A DNA stretch of 64,000 nt from Desulfobulbus rhabdoformis (lineage in GTDB: Bacteria > Desulfobacterota > Desulfobulbia > Desulfobulbales > Desulfobulbaceae), in NCBI RefSeq assembly GCF_016919065.1, contig NZ_JAFFQA010000005.1, forward strand, positions 1-64,000, given 5' to 3'. Under the pieces are notes generated by a model, which worked only from the letters and a program-made list of their open reading frames with translations, had not been told where the DNA came from and ran no database searches. Within the stretch, counting starts at the first letter, position 1. Each line of letters opens with the position of its first letter. Below, in pieces: positions 25,839-37,177 of this stretch. The position numbers were made by a program, and so were the translations under genes.

Positions 25839-25872
25839 AAAAAAGGCTGCCCCTTACAGGGCAGCCTTTTTT
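25839..25872 (+). terminator. dsrC terminator
   Basis: GGCTGCCC (25845-25852) pairs with GGGCAGCC (25859-25866) around CTTACA; A-run before and six T after. It lies 31 bases past the dsrC stop. Confidence 0.9.
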
Positions 25873-26000
25873 ATTGCCTTGTTTTCAATCGAACCTGATT
25901 GGTACCGCCTCCCGAATTAAAATAGCCCTTCCTCTGCCCCTGTATTCTTTTACTTTTCCACCACAGATTGGCCTAAAGGAGCATGTTTCTGCCGTCTTGG

Positions 26001-26252
26001 CTAGAATGACATCTCGAGAAAATGTGCATGATAGCGAGTCAGGTCCGCGCCACATTTACCGCAGAGAAATTTAACTTCCCCAAATATTTCGGTTGAATTG
26101 TCCTCGGGCGTAAAAGAGCCATCGGAATTTTGCATGTAGTAGGTAGTCACCAGAACATTTTCGGCGACTTCGACAAAATTTGTTGTATTCCCACACTGTT
26201 GACAGACGATACGTCCTGCAGGGTCACCTGCGGGAATTTGAAGTTTTTTCAT
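26001..26252 (-). CDS. zinc-ribbon-like hypothetical protein
   Basis: 83 residues from the ATG at 26252. Two CxxC knuckles, CQQC (17, 20) and CGKC (64, 67), frame a beta-rich middle (VLVTTYYMQNSDGSFTPED), as in a zinc ribbon with a long insert. No specific family was recognised. An in-frame GTG at 26318 would add 22 residues, but it falls inside a repeated GAATCCGTGA element, so the later start is preferred although its ribosome site is weak. It lies 115 bases downstream of acyP on the same strand and may belong to the ligA-acyP transcript. Zinc binding is inferred from the four cysteines. Confidence 0.65.
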   Translation of the reverse strand: MKKLQIPAGDPAGRIVCQQCGNTTNFVEVAENVLVTTYYMQNSDGSFTPEDNSTEIFGEVKFLCGKCGADLTRYHAHFLEMSF

Positions 26253-26314
26253 TCGTTGTTGTGGTTCAAAAAAATTGAATTCATTGGGGACAAGAAGCCT
26301 TCCAACAGAAAAGA

Positions 26315-26324
26315 TCACGGATTC
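26315..26324. repeat. GAATCC-family repeat unit
   Basis: TCACGGATTC, an exact copy of 12135-12144 and the reverse complement of 12030-12039; followed by CGGTTACAAACC. It is in the gap between the zinc-ribbon gene and acyP. Confidence 0.5.
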
Positions 26325-26367
26325 CGGTTACAAACCTGCTATAATACAGGGGAACTCCCCCATTTCT

Positions 26368-28670
<2,303 letters not shown>

Positions 28671-28856
28671 TTACATATCCTCCATCAGAACGCCGCCTTT
28701 AGCGATGTTTTCACGAGAGTTCTCATCAATGAAAATGAGAATGGCCTCTTTGGGTTTGTTGGCAACCTCTGAGATGACATCGGTCACGCCTTTGGATATC
28801 TTCTGTTTCTGTTCTTTGGTAAGCTCTCCAGCTACACGAATACTGACGTAGGGCAT
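28671..28856 (-). CDS. 4-oxalocrotonate tautomerase-like small protein
   Basis: 61 residues, starting MPYVSIRV. After Met removal Pro1 is the catalytic base of this superfamily; TKEQKQKISKGVTDVISEV and ILIFIDENSRENIAKGG match 4-OT and its relatives. The ATG at 28856 has a strong GGAGG site, and longer in-frame starts back to 28973 would bury the proline. Members isomerise keto acids; without a pathway around it the substrate is unknown. It is the first gene of a tautomerase-ligA-acyP transcript. Confidence 0.9.
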   Translation of the reverse strand: MPYVSIRVAGELTKEQKQKISKGVTDVISEVANKPKEAILIFIDENSRENIAKGGVLMEDM

Positions 28857-29130
28857 ACTGCCTCCTGCTATGGTTGGTAAATGGTGTTTGAGCTCTTCAG
28901 GCTTGCTGACAAGACTAAGAATCCTTCCTGAAATGCATTTCGCAGATTTTTGCGGGACAAACACCGGGAACACGGGTAAAAGATAGCAAACTTTCTCAGG
29001 GAAGTCGATCGTAAGGCGGATTCACGGTCCATCGATTCGCTTTTTATTCCGGGCCAGTTGAGGCCCCCTATACGTACTCACAGTTGCTGAATCCACAATA
29101 TCGAAAGCTTTTCTCCCAGGAGTCCATCAC

Positions 29131-30144
29131 ATGCATGTTATTGTTACCGGTGGTGCCGGATATATAGGAAGCCATACCTGCCTTGAACTGCTCAGCGCGG
29201 GACATACGGTGAGCGTAATTGACAACCTCTGTAACGCCTCCCGTGAAGCGCTGAACCGCGTGGAAAAACTCACCCAAAAAACGATTCAATTTTACGAGGT
29301 GGATCTTTGCGATCTTGATCGTCTGCGCGAGACCTTCGGCAAAATAGAAGGAGCCAGCGCAGTTATCCACTTTGCCGGTTTAAAAGCCGTTGGAGAATCA
29401 GTTGCAGAACCCCTACGTTACTATCAGAACAACCTGATCTCGACACTGAATCTTTGCCAGGTTATGCAGGAAACCGGTATTGGTAACATTGTTTTTTCTT
29501 CATCGGCCACGGTCTATGGGGATCCGGCCTCGGTGCCCATAAAAGAAGACTTCCCCCTCTCCTGCACCAATCCCTACGGGCGAACAAAACTGATGACCGA
29601 AGAAATCCTTCAAGACGTTCACCGAGCCAATCCTCAATGGAATGTGATCCTGCTGCGCTACTTTAACCCTGTAGGCGCCCACCCCAGTGGTCTCATCGGC
29701 GAAGATCCCAACGGCATTCCCAATAATCTGATGCCCTATATCGCCCAGGTTGCCATTGGTAAACTGGCCCAACTCTCTGTTTTCGGCAATGACTATCCAA
29801 CCCCAGACGGAACCGGTGTACGTGACTTCATTCATGTGGTTGATCTGGCAAAAGGCCACTTGAGTGCGCTCAATAATCTCAAAGAAAACCCAGGTGTCGC
29901 TATCTACAACCTGGGAACAGGTCGTGGATATTCTGTTTTGGAAATGGTTGCAGCCTTTTCCAAGGCCTGTGGCGCCACCGTCCCCTATGCTATTGTGAAC
30001 CGTCGGCCCGGTGATATCGCCCAGTGTTACGCCGACCCCACTAAAGCAAGGAAAGAACTCGGCTGGCAGGCAAAATTTGGTTTGGAGGAGATGTGCGCCG
30101 ACAGTTGGCGATGGCAATCGAAGAACCCCAACGGATTTGCCTAA
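29131..30144 (+). CDS. galE: UDP-glucose 4-epimerase
   Basis: 337 residues. The NAD loop is VTGGAGYIGSH (5-15), then VIDNLCNAS, VIHFAGLKAVGES, the active-site SSSATVYG and NPYGRTK (YxxxK), and RYFNPVGAHPSGLIGEDPNGIPNNLMPYIAQVA, the GalE signature. It interconverts UDP-glucose and UDP-galactose for surface polysaccharides. A CCAGGAG site precedes the ATG. It stands alone. Confidence 0.96.
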   Translation: MHVIVTGGAGYIGSHTCLELLSAGHTVSVIDNLCNASREALNRVEKLTQKTIQFYEVDLCDLDRLRETFGKIEGASAVIHFAGLKAVGESVAEPLRYYQNNLISTLNLCQVMQETGIGNIVFSSSATVYGDPASVPIKEDFPLSCTNPYGRTKLMTEEILQDVHRANPQWNVILLRYFNPVGAHPSGLIGEDPNGIPNNLMPYIAQVAIGKLAQLSVFGNDYPTPDGTGVRDFIHVVDLAKGHLSALNNLKENPGVAIYNLGTGRGYSVLEMVAAFSKACGATVPYAIVNRRPGDIAQCYADPTKARKELGWQAKFGLEEMCADSWRWQSKNPNGFA

Positions 30145-30299
30145 TTTAGCTTCTTTTTTCCAAGATAATTCATTTTCTTCTGTGCACAGTCCCCTGCCTG
30201 TGGTAAGGACTGTGGCTCGTTTGCCCGGTGCGTGCGGCTTTTTGTATCAAAATACACAAAACCCCACACACTGTTACTTTGTTTATCATTTCAATCCCC

Positions 30300-31037
30300 A
30301 TGAGTGAAGATACCCTTTTTGCTGCCGGTAGCCTCGGTGAAGATTTCACCTTCAATGACCGGGTTGCAGAAGTTTTTGACGACATGCTCAACCGCTCCGT
30401 CCCGCACTATCGCAGTGTTATTGGGGGAATGGCCCAGCTCCTTGCAAGGCGGTCACAGGATCGGACAACCATTTACGATCTTGGCTGTTCCACGGGAACA
30501 ACCCTGCTTGAGCTCAGCCGCCAACTGCCAGCGGACCGGTTTTATTATGTCGGTATAGACAACGCCCCGGCCATGCTCGAAAAAGCGCGAAAAAAAAGTG
30601 CGGGATTCAACAAAGGTTCTGTAATCAGTTTTTTGGAAGATGATATCACCACCTGCCCTCTTCCCGATGCAGCCGCGATCATCTGCAACTATACCATGCA
30701 GTTTCTGCGTCCCATGACCAGGCGAGCCTTTGTCAGGCGTATCTACGAAGCTCTTCCCGAAAATGGGCTCTTTTTTCTCAGCGAAAAAACCATATCCCAT
30801 GCGACCAAGCTCAACCGCGATTTCATTGATATCTATCATCAGTTTAAACGCCAACAGGGGTATTCAGAACTGGAAATCGCAGCAAAACGAGAAGCACTTG
30901 AAAACGTACTTATTCCCTTTTCCTTAGAGGAGAACAAAGCGCTGCTCATGGATGCAGGCTTTAGAGAGGTTGAGCCCTACTTTACCTGGTTCAACTTCAC
31001 CTCTTTTGTCGCAGTGAAACGAAATGCAACTCTTTGA
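30300..31037 (+). CDS. cmoA: carboxy-S-adenosylmethionine synthase
   Basis: 245 residues. The N-terminus DTLFAAGSLGEDFTFNDRVAEVFDDMLNRSVPHY is typical of CmoA, followed by the SAM loop IYDLGCSTGTTLLEL and NYTMQFLRP. CmoA makes carboxy-SAM from SAM and prephenate, used by CmoB on tRNA uridine-34. The ATG at 30300 opens the conserved N-terminus; a GTG at 30228 is discounted. The gene overlaps cmoB by 14 bases. Confidence 0.95.
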   Translation: MSEDTLFAAGSLGEDFTFNDRVAEVFDDMLNRSVPHYRSVIGGMAQLLARRSQDRTTIYDLGCSTGTTLLELSRQLPADRFYYVGIDNAPAMLEKARKKSAGFNKGSVISFLEDDITTCPLPDAAAIICNYTMQFLRPMTRRAFVRRIYEALPENGLFFLSEKTISHATKLNRDFIDIYHQFKRQQGYSELEIAAKREALENVLIPFSLEENKALLMDAGFREVEPYFTWFNFTSFVAVKRNATL

Positions 31038-31977
31038 TTTTTTTCCCCAAGCAAAACTTGACCGTATAGCCGAACTCCTTGACCAGAAAAAACGCTGGAT
31101 CAACCAGGACAAGAAAGGTTTTCTCCGCTATCGGACGCCCATGGAAAAGGTCGCGCATCTGCGAAGTTCGCTGAATGATTTCAGTGGAGAGGTGGTGCGC
31201 ATCGGTCAAGACTCCGACATACGCCCAGAGGAACAGCAATGCGTCTACGAGGTCTTAAAAGGGTTCATGCCCTGGCGCAAAGGGCCCTTTTCTGTGTTCG
31301 GCATAGAAATAGATGCCGAATGGCGGAGTGAACGCAAATGGAACCGTATCCTGCCCAACTTGCCCGATCTCTCGGGCAAGATTATTGCCGACATTGGGTC
31401 CAACAACGGCTACTATATGTTTCGCATGCAACCCCAACAACCAGCCCTTGTGCTCGGTTTTGAGCCCTATGTTCACCATTATTTTGCCTTCAATCTGCTG
31501 AACACCTTTGCCGGCTGTGAAAACCTGCGCACGGAACTCTTAGGCATAGAACATCTCCCTTTGTTTCCCGATAGTTTTGATGTCATATTCTGCATGGGCA
31601 TTCTCTATCACCGCCCCTCCCCTATCGCAGCCCTGCAGGAACTCCACACGGCCCTGAAACCGGATGGCTGTCTGATCATCGAATCGCAAGCGATTCCGGG
31701 TGAAGAACCGGTCGCACTTTTTCCTGAGCAGACCTATGCCAAGGTTCCCGGAACCTGGTTTGTGCCTACCTCAAGCTGTTTATCCAACTGGCTTAAGCGA
31801 GCAGGTTTCTCTCAGGTAGAATGTTTTCAGAGCCATGCAATGAGTCGTGAAGAGCAGCGTCGAACCGACTGGATGGAGTTTGAATCCTATGAGGATTTTA
31901 TTGACAAGGATGATCCCACGCGTACTATAGAGGGATATCCAGCCCCTCTGAGAGTCTTTTTCAAGGCAAGCAAATAA
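31024..31977 (+). CDS. cmoB: tRNA U34 carboxymethyltransferase
   Basis: 317 residues. Seen: DAEWRSERKWNRILPNLPDLSGKIIADIGSNNGYYMFRM (SAM loop with the CmoB DIGxNNGYYxFRM form), GFEPYVHHYFAF, MGILYHRPSPIAAL and the ending EGYPAPLRVFFKASK. It transfers the carboxymethyl group from carboxy-SAM to 5-hydroxyuridine-34, giving cmo5U and wider wobble reading. Length matches E. coli CmoB (323). It directly follows cmoA. Confidence 0.96.
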   Translation: MQLFDFFPQAKLDRIAELLDQKKRWINQDKKGFLRYRTPMEKVAHLRSSLNDFSGEVVRIGQDSDIRPEEQQCVYEVLKGFMPWRKGPFSVFGIEIDAEWRSERKWNRILPNLPDLSGKIIADIGSNNGYYMFRMQPQQPALVLGFEPYVHHYFAFNLLNTFAGCENLRTELLGIEHLPLFPDSFDVIFCMGILYHRPSPIAALQELHTALKPDGCLIIESQAIPGEEPVALFPEQTYAKVPGTWFVPTSSCLSNWLKRAGFSQVECFQSHAMSREEQRRTDWMEFESYEDFIDKDDPTRTIEGYPAPLRVFFKASK

Positions 31978-32212
31978 ATGTGCTTCTGCCAGAGAAAACT
32001 GCACAGCAAAACCGTCAGACACGTGAACTTTACTTCAGAGAAAAAATCCTTTTTCCTCTCAGATTTGTTGCAATTTTTCTGTTCTTGTGAAAAGCTGACC
32101 GAACCACTTTTTGTTGCAGATAACTGAACATCCATGCGGTTAGGCCTCGACACCCCCGAACATATACTGGCTCAATCGCCCCACCTTAAAAACGTCTACA
32201 CAGGAAAAAATT

Positions 32213-32761
32213 ATGAATGTACAAGACTGCACGTTGTATCACGGCGGCCTGAAAGGCGCTGAGTCGCTTTTTGGTGAGAATGCAGAAAAATATGGGGTTC
32301 AGGAAACCGTTTTCACCTTTGATGGGCATCGACTCTACAGGGATAAAAACTCTATCACCTTAAGCGAAGACGATCTTGCCCGTGGAGATATCAGCATGGA
32401 GCTGGCCTCCCGGATGATGAACCGTACCTATTATGAGACCGAAAAAATCCGGAAAGTCCTGCAGACTATTTTCCATATGGTTAACAAGGGGCATCAGGTC
32501 TTTGTCGTGGGAACCATCCTTGAAGACAACTCCGTAAAAGGTGGCACCGGCTGGGCTGTGGAGCTTGCAAAACTCTTCAATCGGCCACTGCACGTCTATG
32601 ATCAGAATCAGTCAAAATGGTTTACCTGGAAAGAGGGAGAGTGGCAGGAAGATTCGCCCAAAATTTGCTACAATACCTTTGTCGGTTCTGGAACCCGCTA
32701 CTTAAGCGACGATGGCATAGAGGCCATCAACAAGCTTTTTGTTGACAGCTTCGGCGAATAG
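32213..32761 (+). CDS. putative SLOG-like Rossmann-fold protein
   Basis: 182 residues, with AGGA ahead of the ATG. LYHGGLKGAESLFGENAEKYGV (8-29) resembles the GGxxGADxxFxxxAxxxG nucleotide-binding loop of SLOG/DUF2493-type proteins, and GTGWAVELAKLFNRPLHVYDQ near 120-138 resembles the second part of that fold. There is no signal peptide or membrane segment. SLOG proteins bind nucleotides or related ligands, often in stress or conflict systems, but no effector gene is next to it here. It is a single gene with a terminator behind. The family assignment is tentative. Confidence 0.6.
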   Translation: MNVQDCTLYHGGLKGAESLFGENAEKYGVQETVFTFDGHRLYRDKNSITLSEDDLARGDISMELASRMMNRTYYETEKIRKVLQTIFHMVNKGHQVFVVGTILEDNSVKGGTGWAVELAKLFNRPLHVYDQNQSKWFTWKEGEWQEDSPKICYNTFVGSGTRYLSDDGIEAINKLFVDSFGE

Positions 32762-32780
32762 AAGCTCCTCAAAAAATACA

Positions 32781-32820
32781 AAAAAAACGCTCAGCGAGAT
32801 GTATCGCTGAGCGTTTTTTT
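32781..32820. terminator. bidirectional terminator
   Basis: AAAAAAACGCTCAGCGA and its exact complement TCGCTGAGCGTTTTTTT enclose GATGTA. It sits between the convergent SLOG-like gene and mnmE. Confidence 0.92.
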
Positions 32821-32858
32821 ATTGAAATAAAGGTGGAGAGAGACGTGCTCCAAACGGG

Positions 32859-34250
32859 TCATTTTCCAATGCAAAACTGACTAAAGACCAGGTCAAGAAC
32901 ATCATCGGGTGTTGTCAGTCCAGTGATATCACCAAGATAATCCAACCCACTCTGCACCTCAACGGCCAAGAGATCAACCGGCGCACCGTCCATCATGGCT
33001 GTTTCAAGACGACGACAGGCGGCAAGTGATTGTGCAAGAATCGCCTTATGCCGGGTATTGGGAGCACAGTTCATCTGTTCGCAGAGTTCTGCTTTGTCGC
33101 CGACGACACACCCATAAACGGTTTCCTGCAACGCATCAATCCCCTGCTGATGTTTCGCCGAAATCGCCACAACAGGGACGCCGCCAAAAACTGCAGCAAG
33201 GTTGCTGACCTGTCGCTCATCAACCAGGTCGGCCTTATTGAGCACCACCACATGGGGTTTATCACTGATCGATTGATATAACTCCTCATCACCACCGCCC
33301 ATACCCGCTGTTGCATCAACCAGGAACAGGACCAGATCCGCTTGCTCCATCTTCTGCCTGGCCCGTTCGATCCCCAAGGCCTCCACTGGATCCTCATGCT
33401 GGCGAATGCCAGCGGTATCGATGAGATGGACCGGCACTCCCCGTATGACAAAACTCTCTTCGATGGTATCACGGGTGGTACCTGGAACAGCGGTGACCAA
33501 GGCGCGCTCTTCATTGAGCAGGGCATTGAGCAGACTCGATTTTCCTACATTGGGCTGTCCTACCAGGACGACCTTGATCCCTTCCCGTACGATCTGTCCC
33601 TGATCAGCCATAGCCAGAAGCTTTTCAAGAGGCTGGATCACCAACCCACGCAGTTGACTGAGCACCTGCTCATGCTGAACAATTTCCACGTCGTCATCGG
33701 GAAAATCAATGGCCACCTCCAACAGTGCGAGGATCTGGACTAACTGGCCCCGAACTTCCTCAAGCTCTGCGTATAAGGCTCCCTGCAGTTGATTGACCGC
33801 GAGTTGAGCGCTTTTGTCGGTTTGCGCCTGCAGAAGATCGACAACGGCTTCAGCCTGGGTCAGGTCAATGCGGCCTCCCAAGAAAGCCCGTTTGGTAAAC
33901 TCTCCCTCATCTGCTGGCCGAGCCCCCCGTTCAAAGACCGCCTGCAAAACCTCCTGCAGGACCACATAGGAACCATGGCAGTGCAATTCGACGACATCTT
34001 CACAGGTGTAGGTGTGGGGGGCACGCATATACACCGCCAGGACCTCATCAAGTACCTGGCCCTGAACACCTATGACAGATCCGTAGTAGAGGTGATGGCT
34101 TGTATACTGGGTACGTGGCTTGTGGGGAACAAAGAGTTGATGCAGGAGGGCGAGGGCATTCGAACCGGAAATTCGAATGATCCCGATCCCTCCTGTTCCG
34201 GGAGCGGTGGCAATAGCCGCAATGGTATCAGTCGTTGGATGAACGGCCAC
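32859..34250 (-). CDS. mnmE: tRNA modification GTPase MnmE
   Basis: 463 residues from GTG 34250. The formyl-THF domain begins DTIAAIATAPGTGGIGIIRISG, followed by HCHGSYVVLQEVL and a helical domain. The G domain has GQPNVGKSSLLNALL (about 225-239), the K-loop/switch ERALVTAVPGTTRDTIEE, DTAGIR, NKAD and SAK. The chain ends in CIGK, the essential C-terminal Cys motif. With MnmG it builds cmnm5 on U34 of several tRNAs. The GTG at 34250 has GGAGG five bases upstream and gives the usual N-terminus; the GTG at 34262 is possible. Either way it overlaps the jag end, the last gene of this cluster. Confidence 0.96.
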   Translation of the reverse strand: MAVHPTTDTIAAIATAPGTGGIGIIRISGSNALALLHQLFVPHKPRTQYTSHHLYYGSVIGVQGQVLDEVLAVYMRAPHTYTCEDVVELHCHGSYVVLQEVLQAVFERGARPADEGEFTKRAFLGGRIDLTQAEAVVDLLQAQTDKSAQLAVNQLQGALYAELEEVRGQLVQILALLEVAIDFPDDDVEIVQHEQVLSQLRGLVIQPLEKLLAMADQGQIVREGIKVVLVGQPNVGKSSLLNALLNEERALVTAVPGTTRDTIEESFVIRGVPVHLIDTAGIRQHEDPVEALGIERARQKMEQADLVLFLVDATAGMGGGDEELYQSISDKPHVVVLNKADLVDERQVSNLAAVFGGVPVVAISAKHQQGIDALQETVYGCVVGDKAELCEQMNCAPNTRHKAILAQSLAACRRLETAMMDGAPVDLLAVEVQSGLDYLGDITGLTTPDDVLDLVFSQFCIGK

Positions 34251-35160
34251 CGTGGCCTCCACGACGTTTTTTCGAAGAGGAACGCCGCCCTTTACCTGGT
34301 TTGTAAATCAACACTTTTTTGAAGAGTCCTTCACCAACAGAGCGGCTGCGCACGCCCTTATCTTCCTGAAGGATCATGTGCACCACCCGCCTCTCAGAAG
34401 GATTCAAGGCAGGGATCGACTGGGTTTTACCATCTTCTTTGACCTTGGCTGCAAGTTCAACCGCGCGAACTTTCAGCTCTTCAGCGCGACGCTCACGAAA
34501 ATCGCCGGCGTTCAGCGCCAGCATAATCCGATCTGGCAGGTGGTTGGAGACCATTTTACGCAGGAGATACTGAAGGCTATCCAAAGTTCGCCCTTCAGAG
34601 CCAATGACCTGTTCTTGGTTAGGCCCGGTAATATGGCACTGAACCGTATTTTCTTCAAAGTGCACACTGACATCTGAAGGCAACCCCATCAACTCAAGCA
34701 GGTGACGTAGATCAGCTTCAATGGCAGTTAAGCCCTCTGCCGAAGGCGGCTCAAGCTGCGTAGGCGGTGCTTCCTGCGGCTGAACAGGGAGGGCCTCTTC
34801 AGGTTCAGTTTGAACCGGTTCAGAAGGCTCCTCCACCACCGGCTTGGCTTTCTTCTTTGGGCTTGGCTCCGGTGTATCCACTGGTTCTTCCGCTCCAGGA
34901 GCTTGTCCCATTGGCTCGGAAGGTGCTGCTACGGCCTCGGCTTTTTGTTTTTGGGGAGCAGGTTCACTTTCAACATCCTGCTTCACAGCTTTTGGCTGCA
35001 CCCGGATATGCGCTTTTTTCTTACAGAGTCCGAAAATACCGGCAGATCCTGTCTCCAGGACCTCTATATCGAGATCCTCACTGGAGGCACCAAGTTCCCG
35101 GCAGGCCTGCTCAATAACTTCTGCTATGTCTTTTCCGAAAAAATCTTTTCCTTTTCCCAT
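34228..35160 (-). CDS. jag: Jag/KhpB-type RNA-binding protein
   Basis: 310 residues. A Jag N-terminal domain (MGKGKDFFGKDIAEVIEQACRE...GIFGLCKKKAHIRV, 1-55) is followed by a Pro/Glu-rich linker (about 56-128). A KH-II domain (VSVHFEENTVQCHITGPNQEQVIGSEGRTLDSLQYLLRKMV, about 158-215) and an R3H domain (NPSERRVVHMILQEDKGVRSRSVGEG, about 255-282) come next. A Lys/Arg/Gly-rich tail closes it. KhpB proteins bind many RNAs and affect cell shape. It sits in the usual place behind yidC, 23 bases on. Confidence 0.94.
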   Translation of the reverse strand: MGKGKDFFGKDIAEVIEQACRELGASSEDLDIEVLETGSAGIFGLCKKKAHIRVQPKAVKQDVESEPAPQKQKAEAVAAPSEPMGQAPGAEEPVDTPEPSPKKKAKPVVEEPSEPVQTEPEEALPVQPQEAPPTQLEPPSAEGLTAIEADLRHLLELMGLPSDVSVHFEENTVQCHITGPNQEQVIGSEGRTLDSLQYLLRKMVSNHLPDRIMLALNAGDFRERRAEELKVRAVELAAKVKEDGKTQSIPALNPSERRVVHMILQEDKGVRSRSVGEGLFKKVLIYKPGKGRRSSSKKRRGGHGGRSSND

Positions 35161-35183
35161 ATGTATCCATCGACGTCTGAGGT

Positions 35184-36830
35184 TCAGGCCTTTACTTGCC
35201 GGTTAATCAGATACTGCTGGAGAATCGACAACAGGTTGTTGACAAACCAGTACAGCACCAAACCGGATGCAAAGTTCAGAAACATAAAGGTAAAGACTAT
35301 CGGCAAAAATTGCATAATTTTCGCCTGGCTCGGATCAGCGGTTGTCGGGGTCATTTTTTGCTGCAGATACATGGATGCACCCATCAGCAGAGTCAGTACC
35401 GGAATACCATGCAAGTAAGGGATATCAAAGCCGATCATAAGCCGATCAGGAGCGGAGAGATCGGTGATCCAAAGCATGAACGGAGCATGGCGAAGCTCAA
35501 TAGCCGCCATCAACACCCGGTACAGAGCGAAGAAAAACGGTATCTGAATTAACATCGGCAGACAGCCGCCAAGAGGATTGACCTTGTAGGTTTTATACAG
35601 GGCCATCATCTCCTGATTCATTTTGGAGGGATCGTCTTTGAACCGCTCTTTGAGTTTGGCGATTTTGGGCTGCAGCTTTTGCATATTTTTCATGGACTTC
35701 ATACCCTTCTGGGTAATAGGCCAGAAAACCAACTTGATGAGGATAGTCAGAAAGATAATAGAAAAGCCGTAGTTACCGAGAAACTGATGCAGAAAATTCA
35801 GCATCCAAAGCATGGGCTTGGCGAGAAAATCAAACCAGCCGAAATTAACAGCCTCGGCCAGGTCATACCCATAGGTCTTGAGAACATTGAGTTTCTTAGG
35901 ACCGAAATACAGGGTGTAGCTGTAGGTTTTGCTTTCACCACTGGCAAGCGAGGCAATCCCCTCGGAAATTACAGAACGCACATGGGCCTCTGAGCCCTGA
36001 AGAGTCACAGAGTGGGCACCATCGGTGGTGGGGGCCACAGAGGTCATAAAATAGTTGTCAACATAGCCGGTCCAGCTGACCTGCCCTTGCAGAACGAGAG
36101 GTCCATCTTTAAGTTTTTTCGGCTTGGTTTCGACTAACTCTTTGTTGATATAGGCAGCGGGCCCGGAAAAAAGGTAGCGACTGGTCTTGCTGGTATGTTC
36201 GAAGGGTTTATTGGCAAGTGACAGGGCCGGAGATACCTGAAGAGCCTTATCCGTGGTGTTGACCAGAGTATAGGTTATATCAACGAGATAGCTGTCTCCA
36301 CGAAAGGTTAAGCTGCGCTCGATGCGTACCCCTTCAGGTGTGGTGGCTGACATTGCCAGGCTTGCCGTGTCGGTTGGTTGAGCGACATTCACGCTGTCTG
36401 TATCTGCATGGAATACAGGAAGGTTGACAGCAGCCCCATTATCAAGGGAGAAGAGCACCGGCAGATCAGCGGGGTTTTGTCCGGTGACCAGCTGCATCGG
36501 CCCGGAGTCTTTATCGTGGGTATTACGGTATTTTTTGAGAACAAAGCTCTGCAGACCACCTCCCTGCTCATTGACGACGGCAGCATACAGTGGAGTATCG
36601 ATGGAGATTTCACGCGCGTTGGGATCCACCGGCACGGTTGGAATATTTGTCGCTTGCGCTGGTGCAGCGGCCGGGGTTTTTGTTTGAGTTCCCTCCACTG
36701 ATGAAGCCTGTTGCTCCGTCTGTATCGCTGCCTGCTCGGCTTGAGGGACGGGTTTGACAAAAAAATACTGATACCCGATTAAGATGAAAAAGGAGAGGAC
36801 AATAGCCAAAAAGGCTCTCTGAAGATCCAT
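35184..36830 (-). CDS. yidC: membrane protein insertase YidC
   Basis: 548 residues, Gram-negative type. Membrane segment 1 is at the N-terminus (RAFLAIVLSFFILIGYQYFFV), followed by the large periplasmic P1 domain (about 60-330) and the conserved five-segment core from LAKPMLWMLNFLHQFLGNYGFSIIFLTILIKLVFWPIT, with GCLPMLIQIPFFFALYRVL, and FTFMFLNFASGLVLYWFVNNLLSILQQYLI. It inserts proteins into the inner membrane with or without SecYEG. It lies 65 bases past yidD. Confidence 0.97.
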   Translation of the reverse strand: MDLQRAFLAIVLSFFILIGYQYFFVKPVPQAEQAAIQTEQQASSVEGTQTKTPAAAPAQATNIPTVPVDPNAREISIDTPLYAAVVNEQGGGLQSFVLKKYRNTHDKDSGPMQLVTGQNPADLPVLFSLDNGAAVNLPVFHADTDSVNVAQPTDTASLAMSATTPEGVRIERSLTFRGDSYLVDITYTLVNTTDKALQVSPALSLANKPFEHTSKTSRYLFSGPAAYINKELVETKPKKLKDGPLVLQGQVSWTGYVDNYFMTSVAPTTDGAHSVTLQGSEAHVRSVISEGIASLASGESKTYSYTLYFGPKKLNVLKTYGYDLAEAVNFGWFDFLAKPMLWMLNFLHQFLGNYGFSIIFLTILIKLVFWPITQKGMKSMKNMQKLQPKIAKLKERFKDDPSKMNQEMMALYKTYKVNPLGGCLPMLIQIPFFFALYRVLMAAIELRHAPFMLWITDLSAPDRLMIGFDIPYLHGIPVLTLLMGASMYLQQKMTPTTADPSQAKIMQFLPIVFTFMFLNFASGLVLYWFVNNLLSILQQYLINRQVKA

Positions 36831-36895
36831 AATCTTATTTACCTAAAAAAGCCTCGTAACACGAGGCACTGACGAAAGAATGTGGGCCACGATCT

Positions 36896-37177
36896 TCATT
36901 TGACAGGATCGTAACCGCCTCGAGAGAAGGGATGACAACGCAAAATACGCCAGGCTGCCAGAAGCGTCCCACGGAAAACACCATATTTGCTCACGGCTTC
37001 AATGGCATACTGGGAACAGCTGGGGACAAAACGACAGACAGGAGGAAAGAGGGGGGATATAATGTACTGATAACCTTTAAAAAGGGCGATCAAGATCATC
37101 CTGGGAAACCTTCGCCAGGTGTTTTTAGTCTTCGCCCCGGGACGGGGATCTGTTGAATGATGATCATCTGCGGACAT
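36896..37177 (-). CDS. yidD: membrane protein insertion efficiency factor YidD
   Basis: 93 residues. [62 protein letters not shown] carries the family's CRFxPSCSxYxxxA and RCHPxxxGGxDPV motifs. YidD aids YidC-linked insertion at the cytoplasmic face. It overlaps the rnpA end by 14 bases and leads into yidC, the standard order. Confidence 0.96.
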   Translation of the reverse strand: MSADDHHSTDPRPGAKTKNTWRRFPRMILIALFKGYQYIISPLFPPVCRFVPSCSQYAIEAVSKYGVFRGTLLAAWRILRCHPFSRGGYDPVK

